Assembly: GCA_003049485.1 (NCBI GenBank)
Contig: PYST01000459.1
Span: forward strand, 1-26,437
Origin: Ophioceras dolichostomum
Taxonomy: Eukaryota > Ascomycota > Sordariomycetes > Magnaporthales > Ophioceraceae
Length of the DNA: 26,437 nucleotides
Reading direction: 5' to 3'
Every line of letters begins with the position of its first letter. Position 1 is the first letter of the stretch. The notes below the pieces were generated by a model, which was not told the DNA's origin, made no database searches, and was given only the letters and a program-made list of their open reading frames with translations. This document shows, piece after piece, positions 9,108 to 18,463 of the stretch. The position numbers were made by a program, and so were the translations under genes.

Positions 9108-10063
9108 ATGTTTGTCGTAAACCTTCTCGCGCTTACAGGTCTCCTCGGAGCCACTGCGAGCGCTCACTTCGTGGTCAAATTCCCGCATCCCATGGGATAT
9201 GACGACGTGCGAGAGGGCGAGTGGCCTTGCGGCTCGTTCGATCCCCTCAACTTCACCACCGATGGGTACGACTGGCCTGTGCCCGGCCATCCCGTCTACC
9301 TCCTCTCGACCCACAGCAGTGTGAATTGGGAGATCAAGGCCGCGCTCTACGAGGAGGGCGCCCAACACTGGGTGCACCTGGTGAGACCTTTCTACCAAAC
9401 CGGCACGGGCGAGATCTGCTTCCCAGGAGTGCCCGGCAACCCGAATTGGATTGGCGCCAAGGCCATCGTCCAAATCACACAGCATGCGAGCGATGGAGCT
9501 CTCTATCAGGTGAGGCGGATCGCCCCTTGTGTATTCCTCCGTTCTCGATCCATGTCGCACCACCAGTGACGGTGCGTTCGTTGCTGATCTCGCCCTGTCT
9601 ACTCCAGTGCATCCAAGTCACATTCAAGGACGATGGCCCGATGGATGTCCCCGCGATCTGCAAGAATGACGCGGGAGTCTCGCACGAGCCTCTTATTGGC
9701 ATCCAGACACCCGGAATGACTACCGGCACTGCTATCTGGCCCGGCAAGGTTTCCGCCACGGATGGCACCCATGTGGCGACCAACGTCCCTCAGCCTGTTC
9801 CTACCTCGACCATCACTGCTACTATCGCTGAGCAGACGACATCAACCTCGACCACGCCGGCTGCCACGACCATTGGTGGAAGCCCGGTCGTGACACCCAC
9901 CGGCACGGCCACCATCAATACGTCGGGCAACGCCACAGCCAGCATCAAGACTGCCACAGCGGAGCCAGAGCCGAGTGCCGCCGGCGTCGACCGCACGATC
10001 TCCTGTGCCGGTGTGGCGCTCGCCATCTTGGCAGGTGTCGCTGTGATTGCGGTCGCCTGCTGA
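9108..10063 (+). CDS. B3: BIM1-like / X325 LPMO-like copper protein, GPI-anchored
   Basis: Proposed CDS is join(9108..9509,9608..10063), 285 aa. The signal peptide is residues 1-19 (ending ASA), giving mature His20 in HFVVKFPHPMGY. Family motifs are WPCGSFD, WPVPGHP, LLSTHSSVNW with putative brace His69, TGTGEICFPG, the strand IVQITQHASDGALYQ, then CIQVTFKDDG and PAICKNDAGV. After the domain comes a Thr/Ser/Ala-rich stalk (about residues 165-260) and a hydrophobic C-terminus (ISCAGVALAILAGVAVIAVAC), a GPI signal. The 98-bp intron (GTGAGG..CTCCAG, phase 0) is at the conserved YQ/Cys point. Reading through the donor gives a premature stop soon after, so splicing is required for anchoring. The position of the family's Asp is Gln137. 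It is probably wall- or membrane-attached, with copper binding likely but not shown. Confidence 0.9.
9510..9607 (+). other. B3 intron
   Basis: The intron runs GTGAGG to CTCCAG in phase 0, with a CTGAT branch-like site near 9583. It has the same alignment position as the introns in B1, B2 and B4. Confidence 0.9.
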
Positions 10064-10681
10064 TGTATCGGTACCTAGACCAATGCGTGGGGGAAGGCCG
10101 AACGGTTCACACAGTGCCCCAGGATGGGGGGATATGCGCGAGGTAGCCTTGGGAGAAACGGACGGTTTGGTGAACATTCATCTCATGTTCCTGTTTTCTG
10201 CTGGCCTTTTCACGTGTAGTTTGAGCTAAAATCAGAAGTTCGTCGGAGATCAGATGAAGTAGAACAGAGCGAAGTGTCCGATAATTCAATTTGACCTGCT
10301 TCGTTGCCCATCAAACCCTTTTTATGCAGTCCTTGCCTCCTAATACTATCCCTGTCTCCCAGTATTGTCCTTCGCTACCAATACGAGGATGTTTAGAGCT
10401 TGTTACGAAAAGGTCCTGCGGCGTAAAAGAGTGAAAACGCCACAGGCTCTAAACCGAACTTCATTGGCCAATTCTACGCCACCCGCCCAAACCTATCCTA
10501 TTCCTCGACAACAAGATCCAGTAAGGAAACGTCCACCCCTCGTCAAACAGACATTGACTCGGCCTCGTCCCCAAGACAAGCCGGCCAGCGGGGCCATCGC
10601 ACACTCCCGCCAATGTTCTCTTCGCCCGAATCGTCGTTTCATCTCACAGGATGCGGGGGTTGACGACAACCCGGTATGAGC
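10064..10681. other. Convergent intergenic region
   Basis: This is a spacer between the ends of B3 (+) and the Ser/Pro-rich gene (-). A frame at 10365-10679 begins with TTG and shows no domain. No RNA gene was recognised. Confidence 0.55.
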
Positions 10682-11360
10682 TCAGTGGAGCAGCAATATC
10701 CATAATGAAATGGATATCACTGCTCCGTGCAGCATTAGGGAGAAAGGAATTGCCGGCATCGGATGGTCGAGAGGCTGCGCGTCAGGCCCCACAGCGAGAG
10801 CCGGCGTGCTCAGCGCGACCCGATGAGTGGCCGACGGGGCCTCCGATGTGTCGACCGTCGCCTGGGCGGGACTTTGCACGCCGTCGAAGGAGGTCTCGGC
10901 GGCATTTGGGGCCGGCGGCATGGGCGCGGCGGGAGGCGGGGGTGAGGGCTCCAGGCCGGACGGCGCGGCCGCAGCCGGCTTGTGCAGGGACTTGGCTGTG
11001 CTGGTGGTGCTGCTGAGGGCCAGGGCATGGCTGAACTTGACTGGGGCGGACTATGTTGTTTTTGGAAGAGGAATATCGGCAAAAACGGATAGCGAATTGG
11101 TGGTATGTGGCTGAACATCCATAACGCATCGGGAGACTTGCCGCCTGGTAGGAGAGCTGCGTGCCGGACGAGGATCTTAGCGTCACTGAAGGGACGGCAT
11201 CGGTCCCAACCAGCGAGGCCGGAAGGTGCTTGGCCGTGGGGTCGTAGGTGCTCGCGCGATGTTCGAGTGTGAACGCCGAAATATTGGTGGCGATAATGGC
11301 GGCGTGGAGGATGAGAAGGAGGGAGATGGATGTGAAGGCCACAAGCACGAAGAAGCGCAT
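10682..11360 (-). CDS. Ser/Pro/Ala-rich surface protein, possible GPI anchor (GC-AG intron)
   Basis: Proposed CDS is complement(join(10682..11050,11142..11360)), 195 aa. The N-terminus (MRFFVLVAFTSISLLLILHA) is a strong signal peptide or signal anchor. The middle is rich in Ser, Thr, Pro and Ala without recognisable domain or cysteines. The C-terminus (IPFSLMLHGAVISISLWILL) is hydrophobic, as in GPI or tail-anchored proteins. The two open frames can be joined by a 91-bp intron with a GC donor (GCG/GCAAGT) and an ATAG acceptor in phase 0. No GT donor that I found keeps the second frame open. A consensus GTAAGT lies upstream near 11580 (minus strand) and could belong to a 5'UTR intron. I do not recognise a family. 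Its place within the BIM1-like cluster suggests a surface role, but that is inference. The start and intron are uncertain. Confidence 0.45.
11051..11141 (-). other. Proposed GC-AG intron of the Ser/Pro-rich gene
   Basis: The donor GCAAGT is the standard form for the rare GC class, and the acceptor is CATAG. The join is in phase 0. No strong branch site was seen, so the call is tentative. Confidence 0.4.
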
Positions 11361-12258
11361 ATTCGCTATGTTTTTTTTAAAGAAAAAACAAAAGGCGTTC
11401 AAGAGGCAAAAGAGAGTAAAGAGCAAAGTGATACCAAAACTGGCAAATTCGATGAGTTGTGGGCGAACGACGGGGATGGTCGAAATTCAAAAATTCACGG
11501 TGAGTTTTCGTGATCTGAGGAGGGCTACCAAGGGGGGCGCTTGACGTGATAAGACACAGCTGGACAGACCGAAATTCACTTACGATGAGAGCTACAAGGG
11601 CGAGGGCCAGGAGAGGACAATGGGAGTTTGCCCAGCAACGAAATTCAACCGGCCCATTTGCCACCCATGCCTTGAGCCCACAGACGACCCCTGTGCGATT
11701 AAACGTGCAGAGGGAGAAGTTGAAAAGCAGCAAGAGGAAGACAAGGCTGCCCTGAGGAATTCAGTCCTAGGGGCACGGAGCACAAATATCAGAGGATGGG
11801 TGGTTTTGATAAGGCCGGCACATTTGCGACAGGAAATAATAACAAGCGCAACGGGGATCGTGACATTCGCCCACAGGAGTAAGATTAAACTAGGACTTTG
11901 GAGGACTAGAGCAAACAAACAGACATTGTTGCTAGTGCTCGCTAGTTTATGAATATCAGAGAGGGAAGTGAACCTATAATAGTTGAAGGATCGGCGCAGG
12001 TGCTAGGGGTAGGTGAGGAGGTGGGGTGGGAAATAGGCAGTGAATGCACAGGCAGACATCGAGCGCAAGAGGCGATGCCCCCGGCGATCTGGTTTGAGCC
12101 CCCAATGGCGGCCCGTTCCTTGTGGTCTCGACTTTCGGCCGTTGGACCCAGTCGTCAAGCCAGCGTCCATGGGCCTAGCAACTCAGATAGCTCGCTTCCC
12201 CGTTACTTTCTGATATTGGTCTCAGTTGAGTCGATACAAATCGTCTCTCGATACCAGC
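11361..12258. other. Intergenic and 5' region with possible leader intron and retroelement debris
   Basis: On the minus strand there are open stretches with hydrophobic segments (for example translated from 11918 to 11592) that begin without ATG and cannot be joined convincingly. A GTAAGT donor near 11580 may start a 5'UTR intron for the gene at 11360. The right end (about 12180-12258) is probably internal sequence of the Copia-like remnant. Confidence 0.4.
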
Positions 12259-12640
12259 TGCTACAACATGACGCCACGAAAGACCGCCTCCCGAGCTCGG
12301 ATGTCGCCTACTTGAGTGCCTGTAGTGCGGTATTCTACGATCCTAGGCCTGGATTTCAACCAGTTGCTAGCTTAAGTCCAAAGGAACTAATTAGGAGAAA
12401 CATGGAGAAGGAGGAACTTGAATATTGGAAAAGAGAGAAGAGAACTATTTGAATGAGTGTATTGAAGAGCCCCTGCCCTTCTTATTCTGTCTATCTACAG
12501 AGTGAATGGACGGTCTTTTATAGACCTCTAGAGTGGAGAGATGAACCACGTCGAAGGTCATAGAAGCTATTATCAAGCATCGTTCTAGAACATCATAGAA
12601 GTCCATAGAACCTTCGGGCAGTTGGTAGAATCTTCTGACA
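12259..12640 (-). mobile_element. Truncated Copia-type (Ty1) LTR remnant with adjacent primer-binding-like site
   Basis: Read on the minus strand, the segment starts TGTCAGAAG at 12640 and ends GTAGCA at 12259, so it is bounded by TG and CA. It has a U3-like part with repeated TTCTAT/TTCTAG motifs, a TATAAAAG box (12515-12522) and a pyrimidine-rich R-U5-like part. Directly after the CA comes GCTGGTATCGAGAGACG (about 12242-12258), close to the TGGTATCAGAG primer-binding site of Copia elements. No gag-pol frame follows, so only one LTR plus a little internal sequence remains. The length of 382 bases suits a fungal Copia LTR. The second LTR and the target duplication cannot be identified. Confidence 0.5.
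12515..12522 (-). promoter_or_regulatory. TATA box inside the LTR remnant
   Basis: TATAAAAG on the minus strand lies within the 15-base palindrome GGTCTATAAAAGACC, about 120 bases into the proposed LTR, where a U3 promoter would be. Confidence 0.4.
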
Positions 12641-13388
12641 TTGAAGAAGATCCCGGAGAAATATGAAAGGACAAAATCGTATGCATGTTTGCAGAGACGA
12701 ACAAACCGAAAAGAAAGGAAGACGTCACATACTCAATTAGATAGCTACGACTATTTTAGTGGCTTTAAAAGGCAGAAATCGGCGGCGGAAGTGGGTAGGG
12801 AGGAGAATATAGTCTATTGTTGGAAGGCCAGGGTTCCAATTGGAAAAGACACGCGTGTGGTAAACCGGTTCTATTGATTTGAATGATGTACGAGGAAGAG
12901 AAAAAGCTAGCCTACGCGTGGGCCGGAGGGAGCGCTTTTGTAGGCGACTCCTGAGGGTCCACGTGATCTGAGGTCTGTTGAGGTGGATGCCTTGATGACC
13001 GAGGCAACTAGTTCCTCATGGGTGCAGAGAGGTGCACCCAGTGGTTCAACATCTATCACTTAGCACAGTCGAGCGATGGTTCAGTAAATGAGGACAGAAG
13101 AATAGTGATATTGGCCATTGGAAAAGGACAAAACCGGACTATCGATATTGGCGGAACTCTGCCGCGCCACAACCAAAGAGGGCAACAAGGGGGGGGGGAA
13201 TGGACAGAGAAAAGAAAGAAAAGAGGCACGCTATGGACTGGAGCAAAAGGACAGAGAAAGGGGAAAGAAGAAGAGGCCGACTGACTGACGGACGACCGCC
13301 GCCGCTGAAGACTGGCTGCCATCTACTACGGCCAGCCCCGCTGTGCCGTGGCCTCAACACACAAGACACCAGACCGGACCAAGCCCCC
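12641..13388. other. Intergenic region downstream of B4
   Basis: Only short frames without motifs are present. There is a G-run at 13190-13197 and purine-rich sequence at 13197-13280. It probably includes the B4 3'UTR at its right edge. Confidence 0.55.
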
Positions 13389-15128
13389 CTACCTATTCAG
13401 GAGGAAGAACAAGGCAACCACCGCACCCGCCACGACACCCCACAGAAACGACGGCACGCTGCCCTTGCCCTCGCCCCAGACGCTCCTGGTCGTCATGGTG
13501 GACGACGGCCCGCTCGTGACCTCGGCCGGCTTGCTCGTCTTCGTCGTCCCCACCGTCGTCGTCGTCCACGACTCCGTCACCAGCAGGCTTGGAGAGGAGG
13601 AGGATGAGGAGGGGCCGTCGTCCTCGACGGGGATGATTGTGGTGATGCCCGAGGGAAAGAGGGGGACGGTGGTAATGGCTGGGTCGTGGGTGGTTTCGTC
13701 GATGGGGTGGATGGTGGTTATTCCCGGGCCGAAGTCTTTGCCGGTCATCGTCACGGTGGCGACGCGGGTGATGGTCGAGGTCGATCGGACAGAAGAAATG
13801 GGGAGGGTGGTCGTTATGGTGGGTTGTTCTTGTGCCGGAGGAGGGGAAGAGGTGGAGGAAGAGGAGGGACGGGGGGAGAGGAACACGCCGCCGGTTGGTG
13901 GGCTGGTGGTGGTTCCGCTGCTGCTCATGGTGAATTTTTCTGCAGGCAGAGGCGGGGAGGGGCGGGGGGAGAGGAACACTTCGGTGGGTAGACTGGCGGT
14001 GCTGCTTGTCGTAGTAGGGGATGAAGGGACTGCGGGCCGGTGGTCCTCAGACGGGCGCGGGAGGCTTGCGGTCGTGACCCCGGCGATGCTGATGACGACG
14101 GTGTCGATAGGGAGGCTGCTGCTGGCGCTGCTTGGGGTGGTGAGAGACGAGAGGGGTGCCGGGCGGTGGTCGCCACAAGGACGTGGGAGGCGTAGGGTCG
14201 TGAAGGAGAGGGGAATCGTGACGGTCTCGACGGGTTGATATGGCGCAACAGGAGCTAATCCCCTGGAATGACTGGTTGAGTGGGTGTTGCCAGTGCTGTC
14301 GCTCGGGATGGGGCCGGTGGAACCTAGCTTCTCTCGCAAGGACGACGATGGGACTGGTGGCGGCGAGGGTGTATCGGTCACAGGTGTGATCGCCGTGATT
14401 CCATCGATCTTTGAAGTCGGGGTGTCCCGATCGTTATGGATAGCGCCGGGGCGTGGGACAGTGATAGGAGTCTCCCCGAAGAGGTCCTCGTCTGCAAGCT
14501 TGGCCATCACGCCGGTTGAGTTGAAGCACTCGTTGGGGTCGACTGGGGCGGGTTCGCCGTCGACGAACTTGACCACTGCGCACTGATTTGCACAGCAAGG
14601 AAAAGATACTGTCAGCATTGCTCTCTGGGCTAGGCATGATCAAAATACGAAAATAGAGAGCCTGGACACAAGCTGGGTACCAACCTGGTAGTGGATGTCG
14701 TCGTCCTTGGTAATCTGCCTGACCTGGATGACGGCCTCATCGCCCTTCTGGCTCCACCGCAAAGCCTCTAGCCCCTTCAAGGCCGGGATACACAAGTAAC
14801 CGTGTCCGGTCTGGATGATTGCAGGGGACATGTGGAGGAGGCGCGTCATGTTGTTTCGGCGGCCGGCCTGGATGGACCAGATCGCCTCGGTGTTGTTGGT
14901 GACGACGCAGAACGGGTGACCGGCGATGGGGAACTCGGTGGCATTGGAGAACATGACGCTGATGGGGGACGACACGCTCAGTCCGCCGCAGGGGTGCTGA
15001 GGGTTGCTGAGCATGCTTGTGGCCTGGGCCTTTGGTTGGCGCAGGTGGAAGGCAGCTTGGCTGCCCCGGATGCCGATGAAGAGGAGGATGGTGCCGATGA
15101 GGCGCAAGAAGGTGAAGAGTGACTGCAT
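13389..15128 (-). CDS. B4: divergent BIM1-like / X325 protein with long mucin-like stalk; brace residues altered
   Basis: Proposed CDS is complement(join(13389..14582,14685..15128)), 545 aa. The signal peptide is about residues 1-25 (MQSLFTFLRLIGTILLFIGI.., SQAA). The domain keeps HPCGG, EFPIAGHP, TEAIW, GYLCIP, EAVIQVRQITKDDDIHYQ, then CAVVKFVDGE and PNECFNSTGV, so the fold and its four cysteines are intact. Two copper-site features are changed. The expected first histidine (His28) follows Phe, so normal signal cleavage would not leave it at the N-terminus. The second brace His is Asn79. The family Asp is Val151. The single 102-bp intron (GTTGGT..ATCAG, phase 0) is at the shared position. 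From about residue 190 to 510 runs a Ser/Thr/Pro-rich stalk with internal duplications, then a hydrophobic end (WGVVAGAVVALFFLLNR), either a GPI signal or a membrane span. The start at 15128 was preferred to the in-frame upstream codon at 15302, which lacks a secretory leader. Confidence 0.85.
13840..14235 (-). repeat. Degenerate internal repeats coding the B4 stalk
   Basis: In the protein, two units with LPRP(C/S)xDHRPA followed by Ser/Thr/Pro runs occur in succession, followed by two units each beginning VFLSPRPS. This indicates tandem duplications within the stalk that have since diverged. Such stalks are usually O-glycosylated and vary in length between strains. Confidence 0.6.
14583..14684 (-). 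other. B4 intron
   Basis: The intron runs GTTGGT to CAAATCAG in phase 0, at the family's conserved YQ/Cys point. Confidence 0.85.
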
Positions 15129-15412
15129 TGTAAATCTGCCTGTGAGATTTACGTCGAGCTTACAAAGTAGAAATTGTTGATAAAGGGGGCTAGTTGTGTT
15201 TTTGTTCGCGTGCTGGGTATGCTCTGAAGAATTCAACGCGAACAAATTTGTTGATGTGAAAGAGAAAGAGAAGCAGGCTCGGAAAGAAAAAAAAGAAAAC
15301 ATTGCAATTATAATTTTGAAGCACTGGCGGCGGGAAGGCCATCACACGAGCTTGTGTCGGTTGCAGTTGCCGTTTGGTTTCGGCTTCTCGGGGAGTAAAG
15401 TCAGCCCCTTGA

Positions 15413-15432
15413 GCCTCGTTTTTTTACGAGGC
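15413..15432. repeat. Perfect 7-bp inverted repeat with T6 loop
   Basis: GCCTCGT and ACGAGGC flank six T residues. It could form a small hairpin. Its role is unknown, and it lies about 285 bases upstream of B4. Confidence 0.6.
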
Positions 15433-18328
15433 ACGGTGTCACAGGCTAGCTCCTGTTCACGGAGCAGCGTTCTGGGCTCTGAATCACCACAGCTCCCAAG
15501 TGAAGCAAAGCGGGCAGTGCAAACATTCTATCTGTTTGCGCCGATGTAAACAGCCGCTCCGTGAGAGGTGTAAGGCTCCCATCGCATCACGTCTCTTTTT
15601 GTCCCAGGTTTGGCTTCGGGCTTGCCTGTGGGCATCGGCGTCTCGGTGTTACAACCGGACTAAGCACACGGGAGCTATTCAGTCAAGGTAGTATCTAAAG
15701 TCATCCCGTACTTTGGATGAAAATCTGAGTCGATACTCTTGACCATGTCAGTCTGAAAGAAGAGAAGCCGACACCAGATTGGTGGCTAACTTGGTTTTGT
15801 CCTCTGATCACAGCAACTCCATGAGCGGCGGGGGACCTCCTCCAGACCCGTGTGAGGCTTTTCTCGTCGGGCCAGCCCGCATGGGCGCGTAAATTTGCTC
15901 ACTCGATCTGCATGTTGCCATGATCAACACGGCAAGGGCAGGTTACTACTTGGACCATTGCTAGGGCGTAAAATGGCACATACCAACCGATTGGGCGGCT
16001 GGCTAGATCCTTGTCGTGCAACTGTCTTGGATGTAATGTGGCCGCCGGCATCTTCCATCTTCGTTCTGAATCCCATATCTGCTTCCTTCTCGTGTGGGAC
16101 GCTCTAACAGCAAGGGACAATGACCTCATCCGCGCGTTGAGATAATTCTTTGTGTGTCTCTGACTGGATGTCCTGCCGCTACCTCCTGTGTCCTTGTCCT
16201 CATGCGGCGGTCTATTTCGACACCCAACCATTTTCAAGACTCCCCTGATGTTGGCGCATCGTGGTGCTTTTATTTTTTTATCTTTACATCTCGGGTGAGC
16301 TTTGAACAGCTTCAGAGGCACGCTTGTTCGTCACACAGCCTGAACGTGACAGGATCCACTACTTGCCGGGTACCATACAGCGGCTGACAGGTCACACGAG
16401 ATCGCGGTAGCCCGGGTCGTTGTGCCCGGCCTCCCTGGACCATTGGATATCTTGGCCATTGGTTATTTTGCTCATGCGTTCAGCCATCGAAAGAAGAGCA
16501 ATGGCTCCAGCACCTTGATCAGGGGATAATGCTAGCCCTCCTTTGTCTCTCCCGTTGTTGTGATTAGCTGCGGCAGTTAGGCGAATAGCCATCGAGTGCT
16601 CGGGTGAGTATGATATTGTCATGCGTCTTGGAGAATCACGTCCGCCGAGAGCTCTCTCTACTGATACGCGGGCTCGTTGCCGATGCAGTATATATCAAGC
16701 CTAGAATCGACCATTGGCTTGCTTCTCAAGTGTAGGCGTCGGAACACCGAACAGGCAAGACGTGCCACCCAGCTACCGGCGCTCGTTGCTGTTTTGGTTC
16801 AACAAAGCGTTCGACCAGTTGTGCTAATAGCCTCTCCAAAATATACGAGCTGTCTCGGGATCTATTGTGCCGGAACTCCGCCATCCTCAGTACTCAGTAC
16901 GGCTGCGTCCCTCCTTCTCTTCGCAGAGAGCGCTAGGTAGTTCATCATCGTGAGTTCACAAACCTTCTTGCTCAAGTTGGTCAGCATGCCAAGGTGGCCG
17001 ATCGCCGAAACAGGACCGAGCGCTGATGATAGCCCAACGAGTCAATTAGCCGGTTCAATTTGATGAGCCGTCAGACCTGTTCACAGCTGAAGTTTCCTTA
17101 GAAGTAAGATCGCGGCACGGATCGAGTAGCGCACTGCTGTGTGGGTTTAATGCCCATGGGAGCTACAGGGTCTCACCGAAGATTGATTGGGCACTAGAAT
17201 GACTGCATTTGTACCCTGCGAGCCTGAACACCTACCAGGTAGGTTTAACAACCACCATCCCCTTCTACAGGTACCGGACCACTGTAACAAGCCATGTGCG
17301 TTTCTTGTTGTTGGGAAGGCCTCTAGCTGACGTAGTGTCCAGGAATCGCGGTGCCGCGGCATACTCGAAGGTTTGGGCAATGGAGGCTGCTACTCGCCGA
17401 GGTCCAATAGACTCTGTCGGATCTGATGATCGACTCGACTGACCGAGAAAATGGCAGACAAGTTGGCCAAAAATCTTATTTAGAAAGGAGGCATATACGG
17501 GAGGACGTGAATCCTGGTGTGGATTGTTCGAATCCGTCCCCGAATCCGTCCACGTACTAGGGCTTCCACGGATAGAGTCTCCGAAAATTGGCCACCCACG
17601 TTGCAAGGGTTCCAATCCACTGGAAGGGACGGGGGGGCGGAGTGTCGGTAGATCTTTCGTCGCTTTAACACAACGGATAAACGGCCCAGCCTTACGACAG
17701 TGCTCACCCGCATAATACTAGTATTCGTGAGGTCGGAGGACCGTACCTGTGCTATAAATCGCGTTTAGATGACGCGAAGGTGGCACTCCGTACGCGGAGG
17801 CGGTAAAGAATCAGTGAGATGTCACCTTGCGCCTGCAGGTAGAAGGATTTATAGTTAGTGCTGAGTCAACCTCCACGGACGACAAGATGGCTGAGCCAAT
17901 GTGCTGCCAGCTGGTCCTGCAGGCAGCTGCATTGCTGCCACTTGAGCCATCCCTGCAGAATGCTCCACTTCCGCCCACCGTCCCAACTCATCAAGAATCT
18001 CTCCGACTCCGTTTCGCCATAGCTGGAAATATCTCTGTCCAATCTGGAGGGATACAGGGAATCCGTTATGAAGCGCATCCATGCTGCTAGGACCATACAG
18101 CTTTATGCATTTCCCCAGCCACGATGTCGGATGTACCAACGTTTTATGGGGCAGAACAGAGGGCACTTTTGTCCGACGCATGTCGGAAGCGCCGCTCGTC
18201 CGACGAATACGGCAAGTTGCGCGGAGGTCCATAGCTCCGACCCCTCACCGATCCTCAGCGAATTTGGGACAGGTCATGGGATTGGCAGATTCGGCCATCC
18301 CTTGGGCATATGGAGTAAAGAAATGAGT

Positions 18329-18334
18329 ATAAGA
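18329..18334 (+). promoter_or_regulatory. TATA-like element upstream of the asparagine synthetase-like gene
   Basis: TATAAG lies about 130 bases before the start codon, followed by a pyrimidine-rich leader. Confidence 0.35.
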
Positions 18335-18463
18335 ACCGTTGCCCTTGCTGTCTCCATCTTGTGAGAAGAAAGCCCCGTTACGCTGGTAATTCTCATCTAA
18401 CATGACTCGTACTCCCCCTCCCACTCCAGATCAAGCCCCTTAACATCCCGTCCTGCCAGCAGC

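Larger units (their letters stand above)
15129..18463. other. 3.3-kb gene-poor intergenic region
   Basis: The left end is the B4 promoter and the right end that of the asparagine synthetase-like gene. Frames such as 15899-16321 (-) and 17265-17615 (-) carry no motif or convincing intron. Sequences resembling a tRNA B box at about 17526 and 17608 do not fit a tRNA fold. A short perfect hairpin is listed separately. I see no gene. Confidence 0.55.

Noticed and set aside
11377..11918. Additional upstream exons for the Ser/Pro-rich gene
   Set aside because: Hydrophobic stretches and a GTAAGT donor exist, but the candidate acceptors I tried (chiefly the ATAG before the start codon) did not join them to the signal-peptide frame in phase; a 5'UTR intron is more likely.
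11949..12452. Plus-strand frame of 167 codons
   Set aside because: It runs across the proposed LTR boundary and primer-binding-like site, antisense to the element, and has no motif.
13348..14238. Long plus-strand open frame of 296 codons
   Set aside because: It lies antisense to the Ser/Thr/Pro-rich stalk of B4; the Val/Gly-rich translation mirrors that composition and has no start context or domain.
15129..15302. In-frame upstream start for B4
   Set aside because: Using it would bury the signal peptide 58 residues inside the protein; all paralogues start at the leader.
17520..17625. tRNA-like B-box sequences (TTCGAATCC, GGTTCCAATCC)
   Set aside because: The flanking bases do not form a T stem, acceptor stem or A box at the right distance.
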